A stretch of 64,000 nt of DNA from Diospyros lotus (GCF_014633365.1 NC_068349.1:28906753-28970752); one strand, 5' to 3'. Counted from the stretch's first letter, positions 24,073 to 36,686 are shown. A program made the numbers and translations. Notes: generated by a model from the sequence alone, not told the origin.

Positions 24073-25735
24073 ATGGCAAGAGGAAGAAATACGAGGAGTT
24101 CCGAAGTGGTGGCTAATCAACCCGAAGACCATGTTTAACCAATTGCCGGAAGTTCTACCAGTCGGGGGCACAGTCGTAACTGTTGCAACTGCTTCTGTTC
24201 TCCCATTGGCTGGAGCCGCCATTGGCATCCCCTTCTGGGTTCCTTGCCAACCTGTGGCCTCTCTCCCTTAGATAGAAGCAATTCAGGCCTCTCAACAATG
24301 TCAAGAGGCATTGAAGAATATAGTCATGTATGTCGCAGATGCAGTCAGGGCATTGGCCCAAACACAGGTCCAAGCCGCCCAAAGGCAGGTAGAAGTCACA
24401 CCACCCGGGGGTGTCCCTAAACCTTGAGGTGAGAGAGGAACGTCACGACGGGCTGGATCGATGCATTCCTTAAACTTGTGATCTCGAAGATCAGAGGAAT
24501 AGCGAAGCCGTGATGACGAACTGGAGGTGCACCCCATAGATTTAAGGGTGAGGATGAATCGATATGGAGATCGATGTGAAGAAGTTCATGAAGGGAACCA
24601 ACGACGTAGAGATTCGTAGCGAGGAAAGAGCTCGATCAGGGTTAGCTCGGGTCGCGCCACATACCACAACTCCCTAAATCCCAAGAATAGGACACAACGT
24701 ATGCCGCAAGATCGCTATTCGCAAAAGTAAGAGAGCGGATGGGAGAAGCGGTCTCCTACTGCACGATCCATAGATCAAGACCCCACCGTAGAGGAATTAT
24801 TGCAAAGGGTCCAAAAATTGGAGGTAAGACATGGGGTTTATGATTGGAGGGAAGGTCATGGGGAGAGGACCCTATTCTCTAGAGAAATCGAACTAAAGCC
24901 TCTCCCTTGTAGATTCAAGGTCCCCAATATCCCTCAGTACAATAGAGATGGCGATCCCTATGGCCATCTGGATGCTTTCAATGTTCAGATGAACCTCCAG
25001 ACTTCTAGTTCATTGGTGAAATGCCGTGTCTTCCCCATGACCCTGGGGGATATACCTCGGAGTTGGTTAAGGAGTCTCCATCCTCGTAGTATTTGTAGCT
25101 AGGAGAAGTGTTGGAGGAAGTTTATCAGTCGGTATAGATCGCTTAGGAGGCAGCTCGCCCCGTCATGTCACCTCTCTATGGTGTTCCAACGGTCCAACGA
25201 ATCCTTGAAGGATTACATTAAGAGGTTCAGGCGTGAGGTTAATAATGTTGAGAACCCATCCGATGAGAGTATTTTGACTATGATATCTATAGGGCTTTGG
25301 AAAGATGGGAATCTTTATGAGAGCATTTACAAATCCCTTGTGAGGGACTTGGGTGAGTTCTACGAACGAGCTGTAAAGGAGATCAAATGGGAGGAGACTT
25401 TCTGCTCAAAGAAGTCGGGTAACTAAAAGAATGAAGCTGGAAGCACCAACTAGAGCAAGAAAAGGGGTAATGGCGATAATGACAAAGGAGACCACAGAAG
25501 AAATTCTAACAGTCAGGTTGCCAAGAAAGCTAGAGATGAGCGACCTCCGAACCAAGGTCGCTATGAGAAGTACAGTATCTTGTCTGACACTCAAGACATG
25601 ATCTTCGCTGTTGACAAGAACAAGGAAGATTTTAGAAGGCTTAATCCCATAAGGACAAGTTTTGTGCTTACCACAACGAGGCGGGACACAACACCTCCTA
25701 GTGTTGGGCATTGAAGGATGCGATTGAGGAACTAA
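24073..25735 (+). pseudogene. Tat gag, broken
   Basis: ATG 24073 follows the LTR closely and opens MARGRNTRSS. The core capsid piece (24800-25426) has PCRFKVPNIPQYNRDGDPYGHL and the following helices of the retrotransposon gag domain. A knuckle-like CAYHNEAGHNTS...C (about 25665-25715) follows, with a stop before its last Cys. At least five stops and several frameshifts. Confidence 0.82.
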
Positions 25736-26031
25736 TCAGGAGAGGTCGCTTGCATGATTATACGGTATGACCAGGAAATTAGCAGCCTAGGCAGCCAGCT
25801 CAACCAGAGCCTCATCAAGCTCTCAAGTAGGATCAAACACCTGCGGTAAGAACTTTTTTTACTATTCATGGTGGGTCTCATATCACAGGAACTTCTAACA
25901 GGTCGCACGAACGTTATGTGTAGGAGGCCATTCACCTTCTACTCGCCGGGTATGGTAGATAGGAGGGACCGTCTAAGAAAGCCATAGCAACCCTATACGA
26001 CATCATTTTTGCAGAAGAAGATACCAGAGAT

Positions 26032-26511
26032 GTGCACTGGCCTCATAATGATGCTCTTATGGTCCGAGCTCGAATTGGCAATGTTGAAGTGCGGAGAATT
26101 TTGGTAGACTTAGGCAGCTCGGTGAATGTGATGTACAGGGGATGCTTAGACCGGATAGGCCTGGGGTCAGATCAGCTGGTGACGTCCCCAGAGCCGCTTT
26201 ATGGTTTCATTAGAGACGCAGTGATTCCGGTAGGACGTATTAGGCTCCCACTCATGGTTGGGGATTTGGATCTTCAGGCTACTGTGATGATGGTCTTCTT
26301 GATCATCGACTGCCCTTCAGCATACAACGTCATTATGGGGAGACCCGCAATGAATGACCTGAATCTGGTCATCTCGATCAGAGCTCTAGTAATCAAATTT
26401 CCAACTCTGAAAAGGACTGGGTGCATAAGAGGTGACAAGTACTCAATGAGATGTTACTACGAAGAGGCGGTAAAAATGGGGTTGAAAGGAAGAAAGGTCA
26501 ATGTTATCTGA
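26032..26511 (+). pseudogene. Tat protease domain
   Basis: 159 open codons with RILVDLGSSVNVMY (catalytic Asp in D-x-G-S-S) and YNVIMGRP, the retropepsin order in Tat polyproteins. The active-site Asp is kept. Open for its full length but fused to no intact neighbour. Confidence 0.85.
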
Positions 26512-26519
26512 GAGGGGGC

Positions 26520-29500
26520 CCACAAGTCATAAGTGAAAGGGGAGTCAGCCACGACCTGGATCCACGCGAGGTGGACTATGACAGAGCTACTGACCTGGTA
26601 AGCGAGCTGGAAGATGTTGTGGTTAGTGACACAGATGCTGAGAGGTGTCTCAAGCTAGGTAAGGACCTCGTCCCTAAGGTAAAGACCCAACTGGCTGAGT
26701 TTCTTAAGGAAAATCTAGATGTGTTCGCCTGGAACCATGAGGATATAGCGGGGATAGACCCAAATGTGATGTTACACCAGCTTAATATAGACTCCAACCA
26801 TAGGCCAGTTTGCTAGAAGAGGAGGCTTATTGTAACACCCCGCCTCGCTGGGCGTGTCACTATAAGGGTATTTTCGAGAATCTTTTTTTTTTTTAAATAA
26901 CATCATCACACGCTGTGCTTCATGAACAACTTTTGCATGCACACACAGGATCCCGAAAACTCCAGTCTTGCCCGTTTAATTTAACAAGATCAATAATCTT
27001 AACCACTAAACGAGACATATCATAACGCAGCGGATACATTAACATCAAACACCAAGATTCTTACATAGTATTTCCATAACAAAATACGTAATACAGATAA
27101 CCAAATGATAACAACGTCATCGTACAACTATTCATACACAAGATGAAATACATGCTAAAGCTTCCAAAACGAAACAGCGATTAGCAAGCTAAACACCGTT
27201 GACCCCAGCTGGCCTCGTCCTTGACCTTGCTGTAGTCCCTGGCTGGAACATTTGAATGTCCCAGGGATATGACCCAGATTAGATGATAAAACATCTAAGT
27301 GATGACATGAAACAGTTTACAATAATGCATGAAAAACATACGAGCATGGCATACACAGACAAAACGACATCATGCAAACACGTCTAACTTGAGAAATCTC
27401 CCTGACATACTCAACCTCCCATGGAAAATCCATTCCACACACCGTTGGGGTTGACCTTGCCGCGACATACTTAATCTCTCGAGTGCCCTACCGTGTCACT
27501 TGTTCACTTGGATTAACCTTGTCCCATTCTCAAGTAGACCCCATCCCGTCCCATACGGACCCAACAACGACATGAAAACCAACGTCCCAATGATATGAAA
27601 AATCACACACCATGCACCGACTCTTTTGCAAGTAAAAATAGTTAATGCAATATACCACATGATTAATATGCAAATGATTCCATATATATACATAAATAAA
27701 ACTCATAAGCATAGCATCTCGAGTTTTGGTCTCGAGTGCCCTACCGTGTCACTCATTCACCTGAACTCATTACAGTCACACTAAGACATATCCAAAACAA
27801 AGGTAAAACTAGAGACAAACCACTCACCTCGAACATATTCAGATTGCCTCGATCCTCGTGCACAGCCTCGATTTACGTGTCAAATCACAAACCTTTGAAT
27901 TTATACTCAACCTCGAGCCACAATATTCCCTAAACACCATATTCATTTAAGGAAACATTTAAAATCTATTTTCCTTCCAATTTTCACCTTGATAATTCTA
28001 AAATAATTATCTATTCAACTATTTTTCCAAATATTCCAACACAATAAATCCTAGAATAATTAAATAAAAATACTGGAAGAAAGATACCGAAAATGCCCCT
28101 ATCCATGTGCCTTGCGTGTGGTTGTGCGTGAAAGTTGGCGCGTGCAGCCACGTGCCACCGTCTTCTCCAATTCTCTCGCCGCCGCTGACAGCTTCGATGA
28201 CCATAAAAGTGGTACCCCCTTAAAGCCCTTCTTGAATCGATCCCATTGGCACCGGTTTCAGGCTGAAAGGCCACCGAAAAGTGCCTCAAAATGTGAGTTA
28301 TAGGTCCGGCAAGGTGGACCGCCTCCGATTCTCGGCCTTGCTCAAATAGCCCTCAAACACTAACCAAAATGCTTCAAAACACTCCCAAAATTTTCTCCTT
28401 GATACAAGGATCAAAATCCCCTTAACCATTCTCTCAAAATCGTCCAAAAATGCAGTCGATTTCATGCTTCAAAAGTCAGAACCCTTGGCCCCCCTTTATA
28501 CCCAAAAATCGACCTTCTTCCGGCCAATCACCGGCCATGGCTTGGTCCCCAAGCCTCCTAGCATCGGTCACTACCTCCCCTAGGTGGCCCTTGGCCATCC
28601 CATAGCCGGATTTAGCCCCCACATGCTGCAATTTGCGGCGGTCGAATTCTTCTTCGGGTTCACACTGCTTCATTTTTACTAAATTGCATTTTCACCCCCT
28701 GATTTCTTTAATTGACATTTCTACCCTTTTCCTTGAGCCCCCAAACTATCCAAATATACCACTAAGTCCCACAAGCTTAGTACATCCTACTTGACCCTCG
28801 AAATTCCTGAAAAATTACTGTTTTGACCTTTCTCGGGCAAATTTAGAAAATTACACTTAGGCCCGGCTGGTCGATTTGACCTTAAATTCATTCGGTTTCA
28901 ACCCGAAATCACTTAAGGGTTGTTCTATACATAAAATATAGGTCCTTGATACGCTCCATTGATTTTTCGGATGTCTCCTATGTTGATTTGATTTTCTCGG
29001 CCCGGTCTACAACTGTACCGAAAAATGTTCCCGATCCCACTTCTTTCATCACTAAAAATCATAATTCGAATCACTTGTCGATACTATACCATTTGCTTTG
29101 GTTATCTAGGGTCCGGGGTACTCCCTCTGACTAATTCGGTTGCCTAAAGTTGTGTTAGTGTACCATATAGTCTCATTTTTTCGAGAATTCCACTTGTACC
29201 CTTTATCAAATACCGTCTATAGCCTCAAATTATTCCTGGGTATTACACCTATGACTACAGAGCACTATGTGACCCTAAAATAAGAAGTAGACAAGCTTCT
29301 AAAAAACAAGTTTATCAGATAAGCTCACTACTCAGTCTAGGTAGCTAACTCGGTCCTTGTAAAGAAGAAGAACAAGAAGTGGAAGACCTGCATTGACTTC
29401 ATGGACTTGAATAAGGCATGCCTAGAAGACAGTTTCCCTCTTCCCAGAATAGACTAACTCGTGGATGTAACGGCTAGTCACCAGCTTCTCAGTTTCATGC

Positions 29501-30012
29501 ATGCTTACTCGGGGTACAACCAAATTCCTATGAACCCTGAAGACGAGGAGCATACCTTGTTTGTCACGGATCGTGGGTTATACTGCACAAGATGATGGCC
29601 CTTCAGATTGAAGAATGCGGGAGTGACCTACCAGCATCTAGTTAATATGATGTTCGAGGATCTAATTGGGAAAAATTTGGAGGTATATGTAGATGATATG
29701 CTCGTGAAGTCTAAGCAGGTTGCCGACCATGTATGCAACCTGGAAGAGATGTTCCAAATTCTGAGGAAGTATCAAATGAAGCTAAATCCGCTCAAATGCA
29801 CGTTTGGCATAGCCTTTGGGAAATTCTTGGGCTTCATGGTAAATGAAAGGGGGATTGAGGTCAACCCCGAGAAGATCCAAGCTCTTCTTGACGTGAGATC
29901 ACTAGCCAGAATAAAGGATGTGCGAAGCCTCACCTGCCAGGTCGCAACTCTTAACAGGTTCATCTCCAAAGCTACAGATAAATGTGTTTCATTCTTTAAT
30001 GTGTTGAAATAA
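26520..30012 (+). pseudogene. Tat reverse transcriptase, split by a solo LTR
   Basis: The N-terminal part (26520-26816) ends at a stop just before the insertion. RT proper resumes after 29247 in a compatible direction, with WKTCIDFMDLNKA, then motif A region (HAYSGYNQI), LEVYVDDMLVKS (catalytic YVDD, about 29680-29712) and LGFMVNERGIEVNPEK. Stops interrupt both halves. Confidence 0.87.
26831..29247 (-). mobile_element. Solo LTR of a chromovirus-type Gypsy element inside Tat RT
   Basis: 2417 bp, TG...CA, flanked by CTTAT (26826-26830) / CCTAT (29248-29252). On the minus strand it starts TGTAATACCC and ends GGGTGTTACA. Minus-strand TATAAAGG at plus 28493-28500. It has the near-palindrome GGAACATTTGAATGTCCC (27245-27262) in inverse orientation relative to other LTRs here. 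No element coding region. Confidence 0.85.
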
Positions 30013-30480
30013 GCGAGGAAGTTCCAATGGACCGAGGAATGCCAAATCACTTTCTAGCAACTAAAGGAATATATCGGGCGAGCTCCACTCCTATCCAAGC
30101 TAAAGGAAGGAGAGAAGCTAATTATTTATCTGGGGGTATCTCAGCATGCTATTAGTATAGCCTTAGTATAAGAGGAGGACAGGGCACATCACCCTGTATA
30201 CTATGTAAGTTAGAGGTTATTAGATGTTGAAACGAGGTACACCCCTATGGAGAACCTCGCTTATTATCTAGTGGTGGCCTCAAGGAAGATGTGACCTTAT
30301 TTCCAGGTGCATGAGAATGAAGTTATAACCAAATATCCATTGAAACAGGTCTTGTAAAAGTCGGACACATTTGACCGTCTGCTCAAATTGATAGTTGAGC
30401 TTGCCCAATTCAATATAAAATACAAGCCAAGGATGGTTGTGAAGGGGCAGGTGCTGATAGACTTTCTTGCTGAATTTACG
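30013..30480 (+). pseudogene. Tat first RNase H domain, decayed
   Basis: Downstream of RT, frames with stops carry the connection and RNase H signature words (KFQWTEECQ, VYYVS, TPMENLAYYLVVASRKM) and end near KGQVLIDFLAEF. This is the RNase H belonging to RT, in its usual place. Confidence 0.72.
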
Positions 30481-30905
30481 GGCTTAGTAGAAGAAGAGGT
30501 CAGGCCTGTAGAAAGTCCGTCTTGGGAATTGTATGTAGATGGGTCTCCCAGCAAGCAAGGAGCTGGAGTTAGGGTACTTCTGATAAGCTCGGAGGGGCAT
30601 AAAATTCCCTATGTGTTGAGGTTCTGGTTAAAAGCAACAAATAATGAAGTGGAGTATGAGGCTTTGTTGGTAGGACTGCGCCTGGCGAGAGACGTGAAAT
30701 CAGAGCATCTAACGATCTTTAGTGATTCTTAGCTTGTGGTATGTCAGATATGAGGTGAATATTAGGCGAAGGGCTAGAAGATGGTGACCTACCTTCAGAA
30801 AGTCTGGGATCTAATGCGCACATTTGAAGAATGCAAGGTGAATCAGGTGCCGAGCGACCAGAACTCTCACACCAATGCCCTAGCTTGCCTGGCTTCGGCC
30901 TGAGA
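30481..30905 (+). pseudogene. Tat second (additional) RNase H domain
   Basis: WELYVDGSPSKQGAGV, ATNNEVEYEALLVGLRLA and IFSDS carry the Asp, Glu and Asp positions of RNase H. TAG stops follow at 30730 and further on. The last metal-binding Asp position (before ALA at about 30880) is Asn. A second, archaeal-type RNase H is known from the Tat lineage. Confidence 0.82.
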
Positions 30906-30972
30906 TGCATACTCCCTGGGAGCCATCCCAGTAGAGTTCCTGGCAACTCCAAGCACGGGGGGACAAGGTGAG

Positions 30973-32237
30973 GTGTTGGCAATTGCTATGAGCCTGGACT
31001 CGTGGATGAGCCCCATTGTTGACTATCTACAAGAGGGAAAGTTGCCAGGAGATAAGATGGAGGCACATCGTATTCGAGCTCGTGCGGACAGATACTACCT
31101 TCATGATGATATGCTTTACAAGAGAGGGTTCACAACCTCGCTGTTGAGGTGCATTGACGGTCCTAATTACCAGGCAGTTCTCAAAGAGATCCATGCAGGT
31201 CATTATGGAAATCACATTGGGGGGCTATCCTTGGCTCAAAAGGCACTTCGCCAGGAATTCTGCTAGCCTACCATGAAGCAAGAAGTAATGAATTTGGTAA
31301 AGACGTGTGACACATGTCAAAGATTTATAAAAATACTATGAGCTACTCCCGCTTATCTGCAGTAGATGAGCAGCCCATGGCCTTTCTCCATATGGGGCAT
31401 GGATATAATCCAGCCACTCCCTATACAGCTCGCGGTAGATACAGACATGCTATAGTAGCAGTCAATTACTTCACCAAAAGGGCGGAGGTGAAGGAGCTCA
31501 CGAAAATATCCACTACAAAGGTAGAAAAGTTATTCTAGAGTAATATCATTTGTAGATTCGGAGTTCCCCAGAAAATAGTCACTGATAATGGGACCCAGTT
31601 CGCTAGTGAGCAATTCGTTAGTTTTTGCATCTCACTAGGGATAGTGAAGAGTTTCATGGCTATGGACCACCCCCAGGCTAATGGGAACGTCAAGGCTGTG
31701 AATAAAATAATTAAGCAGATATTGATGAGCAAGTTGGAGGCCAGGAAGGAAGCTTGGGTGGATGAGCTACAAAAGGTACTCTAGGCTTACAGGACTACAT
31801 CTCAGACCACCACAGGAGAAACTCCTTTCTCTATGGTTTATGGGTCTAAGGCCATGATCTCGGCCGAATACGAAGTGACCGGTCAGCGAAGAGCCACCTT
31901 CGACCCAGAGAATAACGACCAACTACTAGCTGCAAACCTTGATTTACTCGAGGAGGCAAGGGAGTTAGCTCGCATAAGGATGGCCACCTATCAACAATGG
32001 GTCACGAGGTATTACAACAGAAGGGTTCGGGTTCGGTGCTATAACATCAGTGATCTCGTGCTACACCTTATTCTTCCTAGAACTCGCAAGGCCAGCAACG
32101 GGACACTAAGCTCGAATTGGGAAGACCCCTATATTATCAAAGAAAACCTGGGGAATGGTGCGTATCATCTGACAAGCATGAATGAAACTGAAGTCCCACG
32201 AGCTTGGAATGCGGAGCACCTCAGACCATACTTTTGA
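30973..32237 (+). pseudogene. Tat integrase, broken
   Basis: Pieces give the zinc-region approach (HAGHYGNHIGG, CDTCQ), the core (WGMDI in one frame, then VAVNYFTK after a frameshift near 31470), IVTDNGTQFAS and an ANGNVKAVNKIIK segment where the catalytic Glu position is Lys. The C-terminal domain 31833-32237 is open to GAYHL...AEHLRPYF and stop. A TAG replaces Trp before AYRTT. Confidence 0.87.
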
Positions 32238-32995
32238 TAAGCAACACTCTTTCTTTGTGTAAATTTAGTTATTGATTGATGTTCTGTTTAACATTAGTCC
32301 TCTAAATAAATTGAATTCCTGATTATTGCTGTCAAACCTTATTACGCTCGCTTTTTGTTAAAATAAGAGGCAGGAAATAAGACCAATTCGGGGTTGAAAG
32401 GCTATGCTTTGCGAGCTGGGGCCATTAAACTTGGATTATGTGCCATGGTTTGTGGATTATCTGAGCATCCATCTTAGTCCTCACCCTAGGCTGTGGTTTG
32501 CAAGCTAAGCCCATTCATCTTGACCGCAATGTCATGGTTTGGCGCTTACTAAGCAACCATTTCAGCTAAAAACTTATAAGTCATGGTTCACTAGCTGGGG
32601 TCCTCTCATCTTAACCAAGAAGTCATGGCTTGCGACCCGTCTGGGTGTTCATCTTAACATCGCTAAACTCTTAAAAGTCATGGTATGTTAGTTGGGATCG
32701 AACTGCAATCTATTTGGATAAATAACTTGATAGGGGAATGCAATCCAATCTAATATTGAGTTGTGGCGTGTTAGTCGAGGTCTGTCTTTGGTTGCTTAAA
32801 TGTTCCCGCTCATGACCTACTGGACACGTAACTTGACCTTATTAGCTGTTGCTAACACATTATCCGAGATTATTCGATTTTAAAATTTACTAGTTACAAG
32901 CTAAGATGTCTTCGAGTTAACTAAAGTTAAACTCATGCATTAGATAATATCAAAATAATCTCCTTATTTGAGGTTTTAGCTTGCACAAATTTGGT
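32238..32995 (+). repeat. Spacer with about seven degenerate tandem repeats
   Basis: Units of roughly 40-55 bp starting GTCATGGTTTGCGAGCTGGG, with ATCTTAACC-like ends, run from about 32400 to 32720. The rest is non-coding. Repeat blocks in the 3' non-coding part of Tat elements are known. Confidence 0.7.
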
Positions 32996-35298
32996 CTAAT
33001 CTGGTATAGATGAAGCTAGGACAACCTCTTTATTTGTAGTTTTGGTAACAAACTTCTTCGCTTTCTCTACCCCTTCCTCGCCAAAGAAGGAGAAATCGAG
33101 TTCTGGATGTTCCTCCCATAGAGTGAAGAAGAACCAACTGCAAGTCTCGGATTCAACCTCCTCACGCTCCCTAGCGATCTAGGCTTCTACTCCGGCCTTT
33201 ATTTGAATGGCCTTCTCTTTGATTTGCTCGACCTCTCATCTCACTGCCTTTGCCTTCTTTGACGCAGTGTCAGCTTGTTGTCGGGCTAGCTCCAGCTCAC
33301 GTTGGGTGTTGCTAAGCTCCGCTGCAACTGCATTAAGCTTCGAGTTGAGATTGGAGGAGAGTATTTCACGAGCTGCAATCTCATTGGCCAGTCTCTCCTC
33401 CATCTCTTTGAGGACTTCCTTGGCACTCTATAACCTCATCCCTAGGCCCTCGATGTTGCTCCAAGCCTTTTTGAACTCATTGGTCAAGAAGGCAACATCG
33501 TCCTCGAGCTTCTTCTTTTCCCCTTCGACCTTCTCCTAGGCAGCTTGAAGCTTTTGTCTCTCCTTTTCAAAACCAGAGATCTCTTTGTTCTGCTTCATTA
33601 CACCCAGGGAGGCCTGTAAAGCATGAAAGGTTAGTACATGAGAAAAGAATAAGCAATATCAACGAGGTCAAATAAAGGAACTTACCAAGAGGCTATGACG
33701 AGCGATGAAGATTGAGAGATGTTTGCCTTTGAGCTACTCCTTCTCTAGGATTTTGGCAGAGGTGCCCAAGATCCTGTCCAAATTGTCAAGGAGGGCGTCA
33801 AAGTATGCCCTTTTGGGCATGACTTCAAGTGCGATCTTCCCCACTAAGGTCGCCATTTTTTTCTTTTTCTCTGCCTGGCCGGGATGACAAAGAGGTGAGT
33901 TGGATGAAGATTTCCTTGTCCCTGACAGCGGGAGGAGCTCGGACCTCGCGAGCTATGGATTTCCCATGCTCTGTTGCAGTCATGCCTGCCTTGCGCTGCG
34001 AGGATGAAGCAAGCTACCAAGCAGGAGCTGACGTTGACACGGTTGGTGTAGTTGTGGTCGTCAGGACGGGGGCACCTGGAGCAGCAACAACGGGATTCTT
34101 TTCGGTCCCTTTAACATAAGGTTCAGCCATTTGAACATTGGTAAGAGGGGGGGATGAAGAAGCGGCTACATATGAGGTGGCGGATTGACCAGGCTTCCGG
34201 AGGTTGAGCTTCACCATCTCTGATGACTCTGGCAAGGACTCAACCTTGACCTCTTGACGAGCTCTACCTCCCTCAATTGGGCTCCCGCTGAAGTCGACCA
34301 TGTCAAAAACAAACTTATCTCTTTTTGGCCCCGAGCTCCGTTGTTCTTCTCCCTAATGGATTTGCAGTCAAGAGAAGGAGCGAGCTGGTATTCATGAAGC
34401 AGTAGGTTAGTAAGTTATGAGTCATCCGCGTTTATTTTCTCTTCTGAAGTAGCTTGAAGCCCCTTTGCCTTAGAGATGGTCAGCTTAGGTTTCGTGCCAG
34501 CAACATCTGCAAGGTAGAGAAGAGATTTGTAAGAAAAAGAAAAAAAAATTATTACAAGTGCGAGATGAAGATTCACTTACCCGGTATGAGGAAAAAATTG
34601 AAGTTCCTAAGGCTGTGAAGGGAGTTGCAGGAGATATAAAACAAGTGTGTTTTATAGTCCCCTACATTGGATTTGCCCTTGGCCTTGCCTTGAGGCAAGA
34701 TCTTCTTATAATCTGAAGAGCGAGCTGCCATATAACACAACCCGTCCTTGGTACCCTTGAAAAAATAGACGTACCCAAGGACTTTAGGTGACAGAGAAGG
34801 AATGTTGTTTTTCTTGAAAAGTATGGTTAAGGAGGTGATTTGGGCATAAGAGTTTGGAGTCAGATGGAAAGGTGTAAGGTTTAGATCGTTAAGGATATCT
34901 ATGAGGTAGGGTTGAACTAGAAACCTAAGTCCAAACTCTAGGTGCTAGGGGCTAACAGCTATGAATCATAGAGGAGGAAAGGCCGTATGGTCACCAAGAG
35001 AAGGGACCATTACGTGGTTGTCGCAGGGCAGGCAGTACTCTAAAGCATACGACTAGAGCTCGTTGATCGTCAACTTTGAGGGATATCGATAGAATACCTC
35101 ACGAGCTGCACGTTCCTCAACAGCTCATTGGGTTACTATAAGATTGGTACATTGGAGCACTCTTTTAGCGACCTCAATACCATGGGAGGTCGCATCCTGC
35201 ACGGTCCGTGCCCAGGCCCCTCCATTATGCTCTAAAGAGCTAAAGGTGTTGCTATCTTCTACCCTGTGGTTACTGTGCTTCTGACTTGATGTAGACAT
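32996..35298 (-). pseudogene. Antisense extra ORF of the Tat element (putative gypsy-type transposon protein)
   Basis: Reads opposite to gag-pol. ATG at 35296-35298, stop at 32996-32998. Exon 1 (35298-34581) has LEFGLRFLVQPYLIDIL and GYVYFF, resembling the plant 'putative gypsy type transposon' domain (Pfam PF04195 as I recall it). Intron 34580-34507 (GTAAGT...TTGCAG) leads to exon 2 (34506-33686), Ser/Pro/Thr-rich then basic. Intron 33685-33614 (GTAAGT...TTACAG) leads to exon 3 (33613-32996), a predicted coiled coil rich in Glu/Lys/Ala ending in a WEEHPELDFSFFG patch. Stops occur in exons 1 and 3, and exon 2 has frameshifts. The function is unknown. The plus-strand ORFs in this interval are its shadows. 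Confidence 0.78.
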
Positions 35299-36078
35299 CT
35301 ACGATAAAAAAGATAGGAAAAGAGAGTTAGGTCGCTGAGGCCAGACCAATCCTCATGAACTAGAGTTCCTAAGGATACTTCCTATCTATCAGATCGTGCG
35401 CTTTGCAACAGGGTACTGCCTAAGACCGGGGGGGGGGGGGCTAAGTCTATAAGCCTATTAGCCCTTTAAGGTAAAGGGATGTTAATCCTATAGTCAGCAA
35501 GCCTGAAGGCTAGACAATACAGCCATCGCCAGGAGGCAAGACGTGGAAGAGAAGTCGACAGAAAGAATTAAAAGCAGTGGTAAAGCGAGCTAATAAGTTG
35601 TAAGAGGCTTACTGTTTCAAATTGATCATTACAATTACTGGAGGAGAAGATCAATACTTGGTAGAAATGCAATGGTGATCTTCAAGGAGCAAGGCAGAAA
35701 GGCTTTGAAGTAGTCGACAATGGGGTCTCGGAGTCGGAAGGAGAAGAGTGCAAGAGCAAGAGTCCTTTCAAAATGAAACGGTGAGAGGGAAAATAATTCC
35801 CTCATGCTTATATAGGTTGGGTTGATTCTACCATTGGATTGAGGGACCAGCGAGCTGCCCTAGATCTAACGATGACACGTAGAGTCATGGGGCCTGAGAG
35901 CATAATGATTAAGCGGTTATGGGGAACATGCTCATCAAATGTGCCTCAGACAAGGCGTCCGACATTAAACGGCGTGATTTGAAATGATTGGGCAGAAGTA
36001 TGAAAAGAGGATTGACAGTTCACATAGCCTAATTTGATCAAGATACATCAGCTCCCATTCCAAAGATCACACTTAGAG
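35299..36078 (+). other. Tat 3' non-coding region
   Basis: No gene is seen. It includes a poly-G run near 35430-35441 and leads to the purine tract. On the minus strand it would hold the promoter of the antisense ORF; no clear TATA was identified. Confidence 0.5.
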
Positions 36079-36090
36079 TTGGGGGGCTAG
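36079..36090 (+). other. Polypurine tract of the Tat element
   Basis: TTGGGGGGCTAG lies immediately before the TGTTACGGG start of the 3' LTR. Confidence 0.7.
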
Positions 36091-36686
36091 TGTTACGGGT
36101 ATTTTCTAAACCACTTTTTATGGGCTAGAAATAGTCTAGTGGATCGGCCCAATCTCTCAACTGTAAGTCCAGGGTTGAAGACCTCATGGCGAGGTCACAA
36201 GTCACTTTGTTTGGGGCCAGATCATGGAATGTCTTAAGCTGCGAGACACGCTGACAAGTCATTTAGCTCACATCACGAAGACTTAGCAAAATTATCGGAT
36301 GTGGTTAGAGAAAAAGTCAACCTTCCTGATCTATGGCAAACCAGATCCTTGATGATGCAGAATCCATTCTCGATTTTGTGGTTCTGATAAGGAAATATTA
36401 TCTTCATGATATTATCCTTCCATTTTGAATTTTATTCAAATTGTAAACACCCCACACTGTAAATAGGGGTCGAAAACCATTGTATGAGGACATGCAATAA
36501 TATACTATTACTCTACCAAAATAACAAGAGAATGATCGTGGACTAAGGAATCATTCCAGCCGAACCACGTAAAACTTTCCTGCGTGAAGCTTGTTATTTG
36601 CTCTATTTGTTTCTTCCCTTTGCATTTGTGTTTACTCTCTCAGTGCGGGCTAACGAACCACGGTCGATCAATTCCCAACGTCGATA
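36091..36686 (+). repeat. 3' LTR of the Tat element
   Basis: 596 bp. Its TATA box is changed to TGTAAATA (36458-36465) where the 5' LTR has TATAAATA. The last base pair is TA rather than CA. Confidence 0.9.

Larger units (their letters stand above)
22011..36686 (+). mobile_element. Tat-lineage Ty3/Gypsy retrotransposon with an antisense ORF
   Basis: LTRs at 22011-24034 (interrupted) and 36091-36686 are direct repeats of about 600 bp beginning TGTTACGGG. Target duplication ACTAG/ACTTG (22006-22010 and 36687-36691, one mismatch). A purine tract GTTGGGGGG precedes the right LTR. Order: gag, protease, RT, RNase H, a second RNase H, integrase, then a 3.8-kb region with tandem repeats and an antisense gene. 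Two RNase H domains, a long 3' region and an antisense extra ORF are known Tat features. All frames contain stops. Solo LTRs are inserted at 22575-23992 and 26831-29247. Confidence 0.92.

Noticed and set aside
33207..34119. Plus-strand ORFs rich in Ser/Leu
   Set aside because: Mirror of the Glu/Lys-rich antisense ORF of the Tat element.
35425..35445. Poly-G run as a quadruplex or regulatory site
   Set aside because: Single run without the four-tract pattern; similar runs may be assembly or slippage products.
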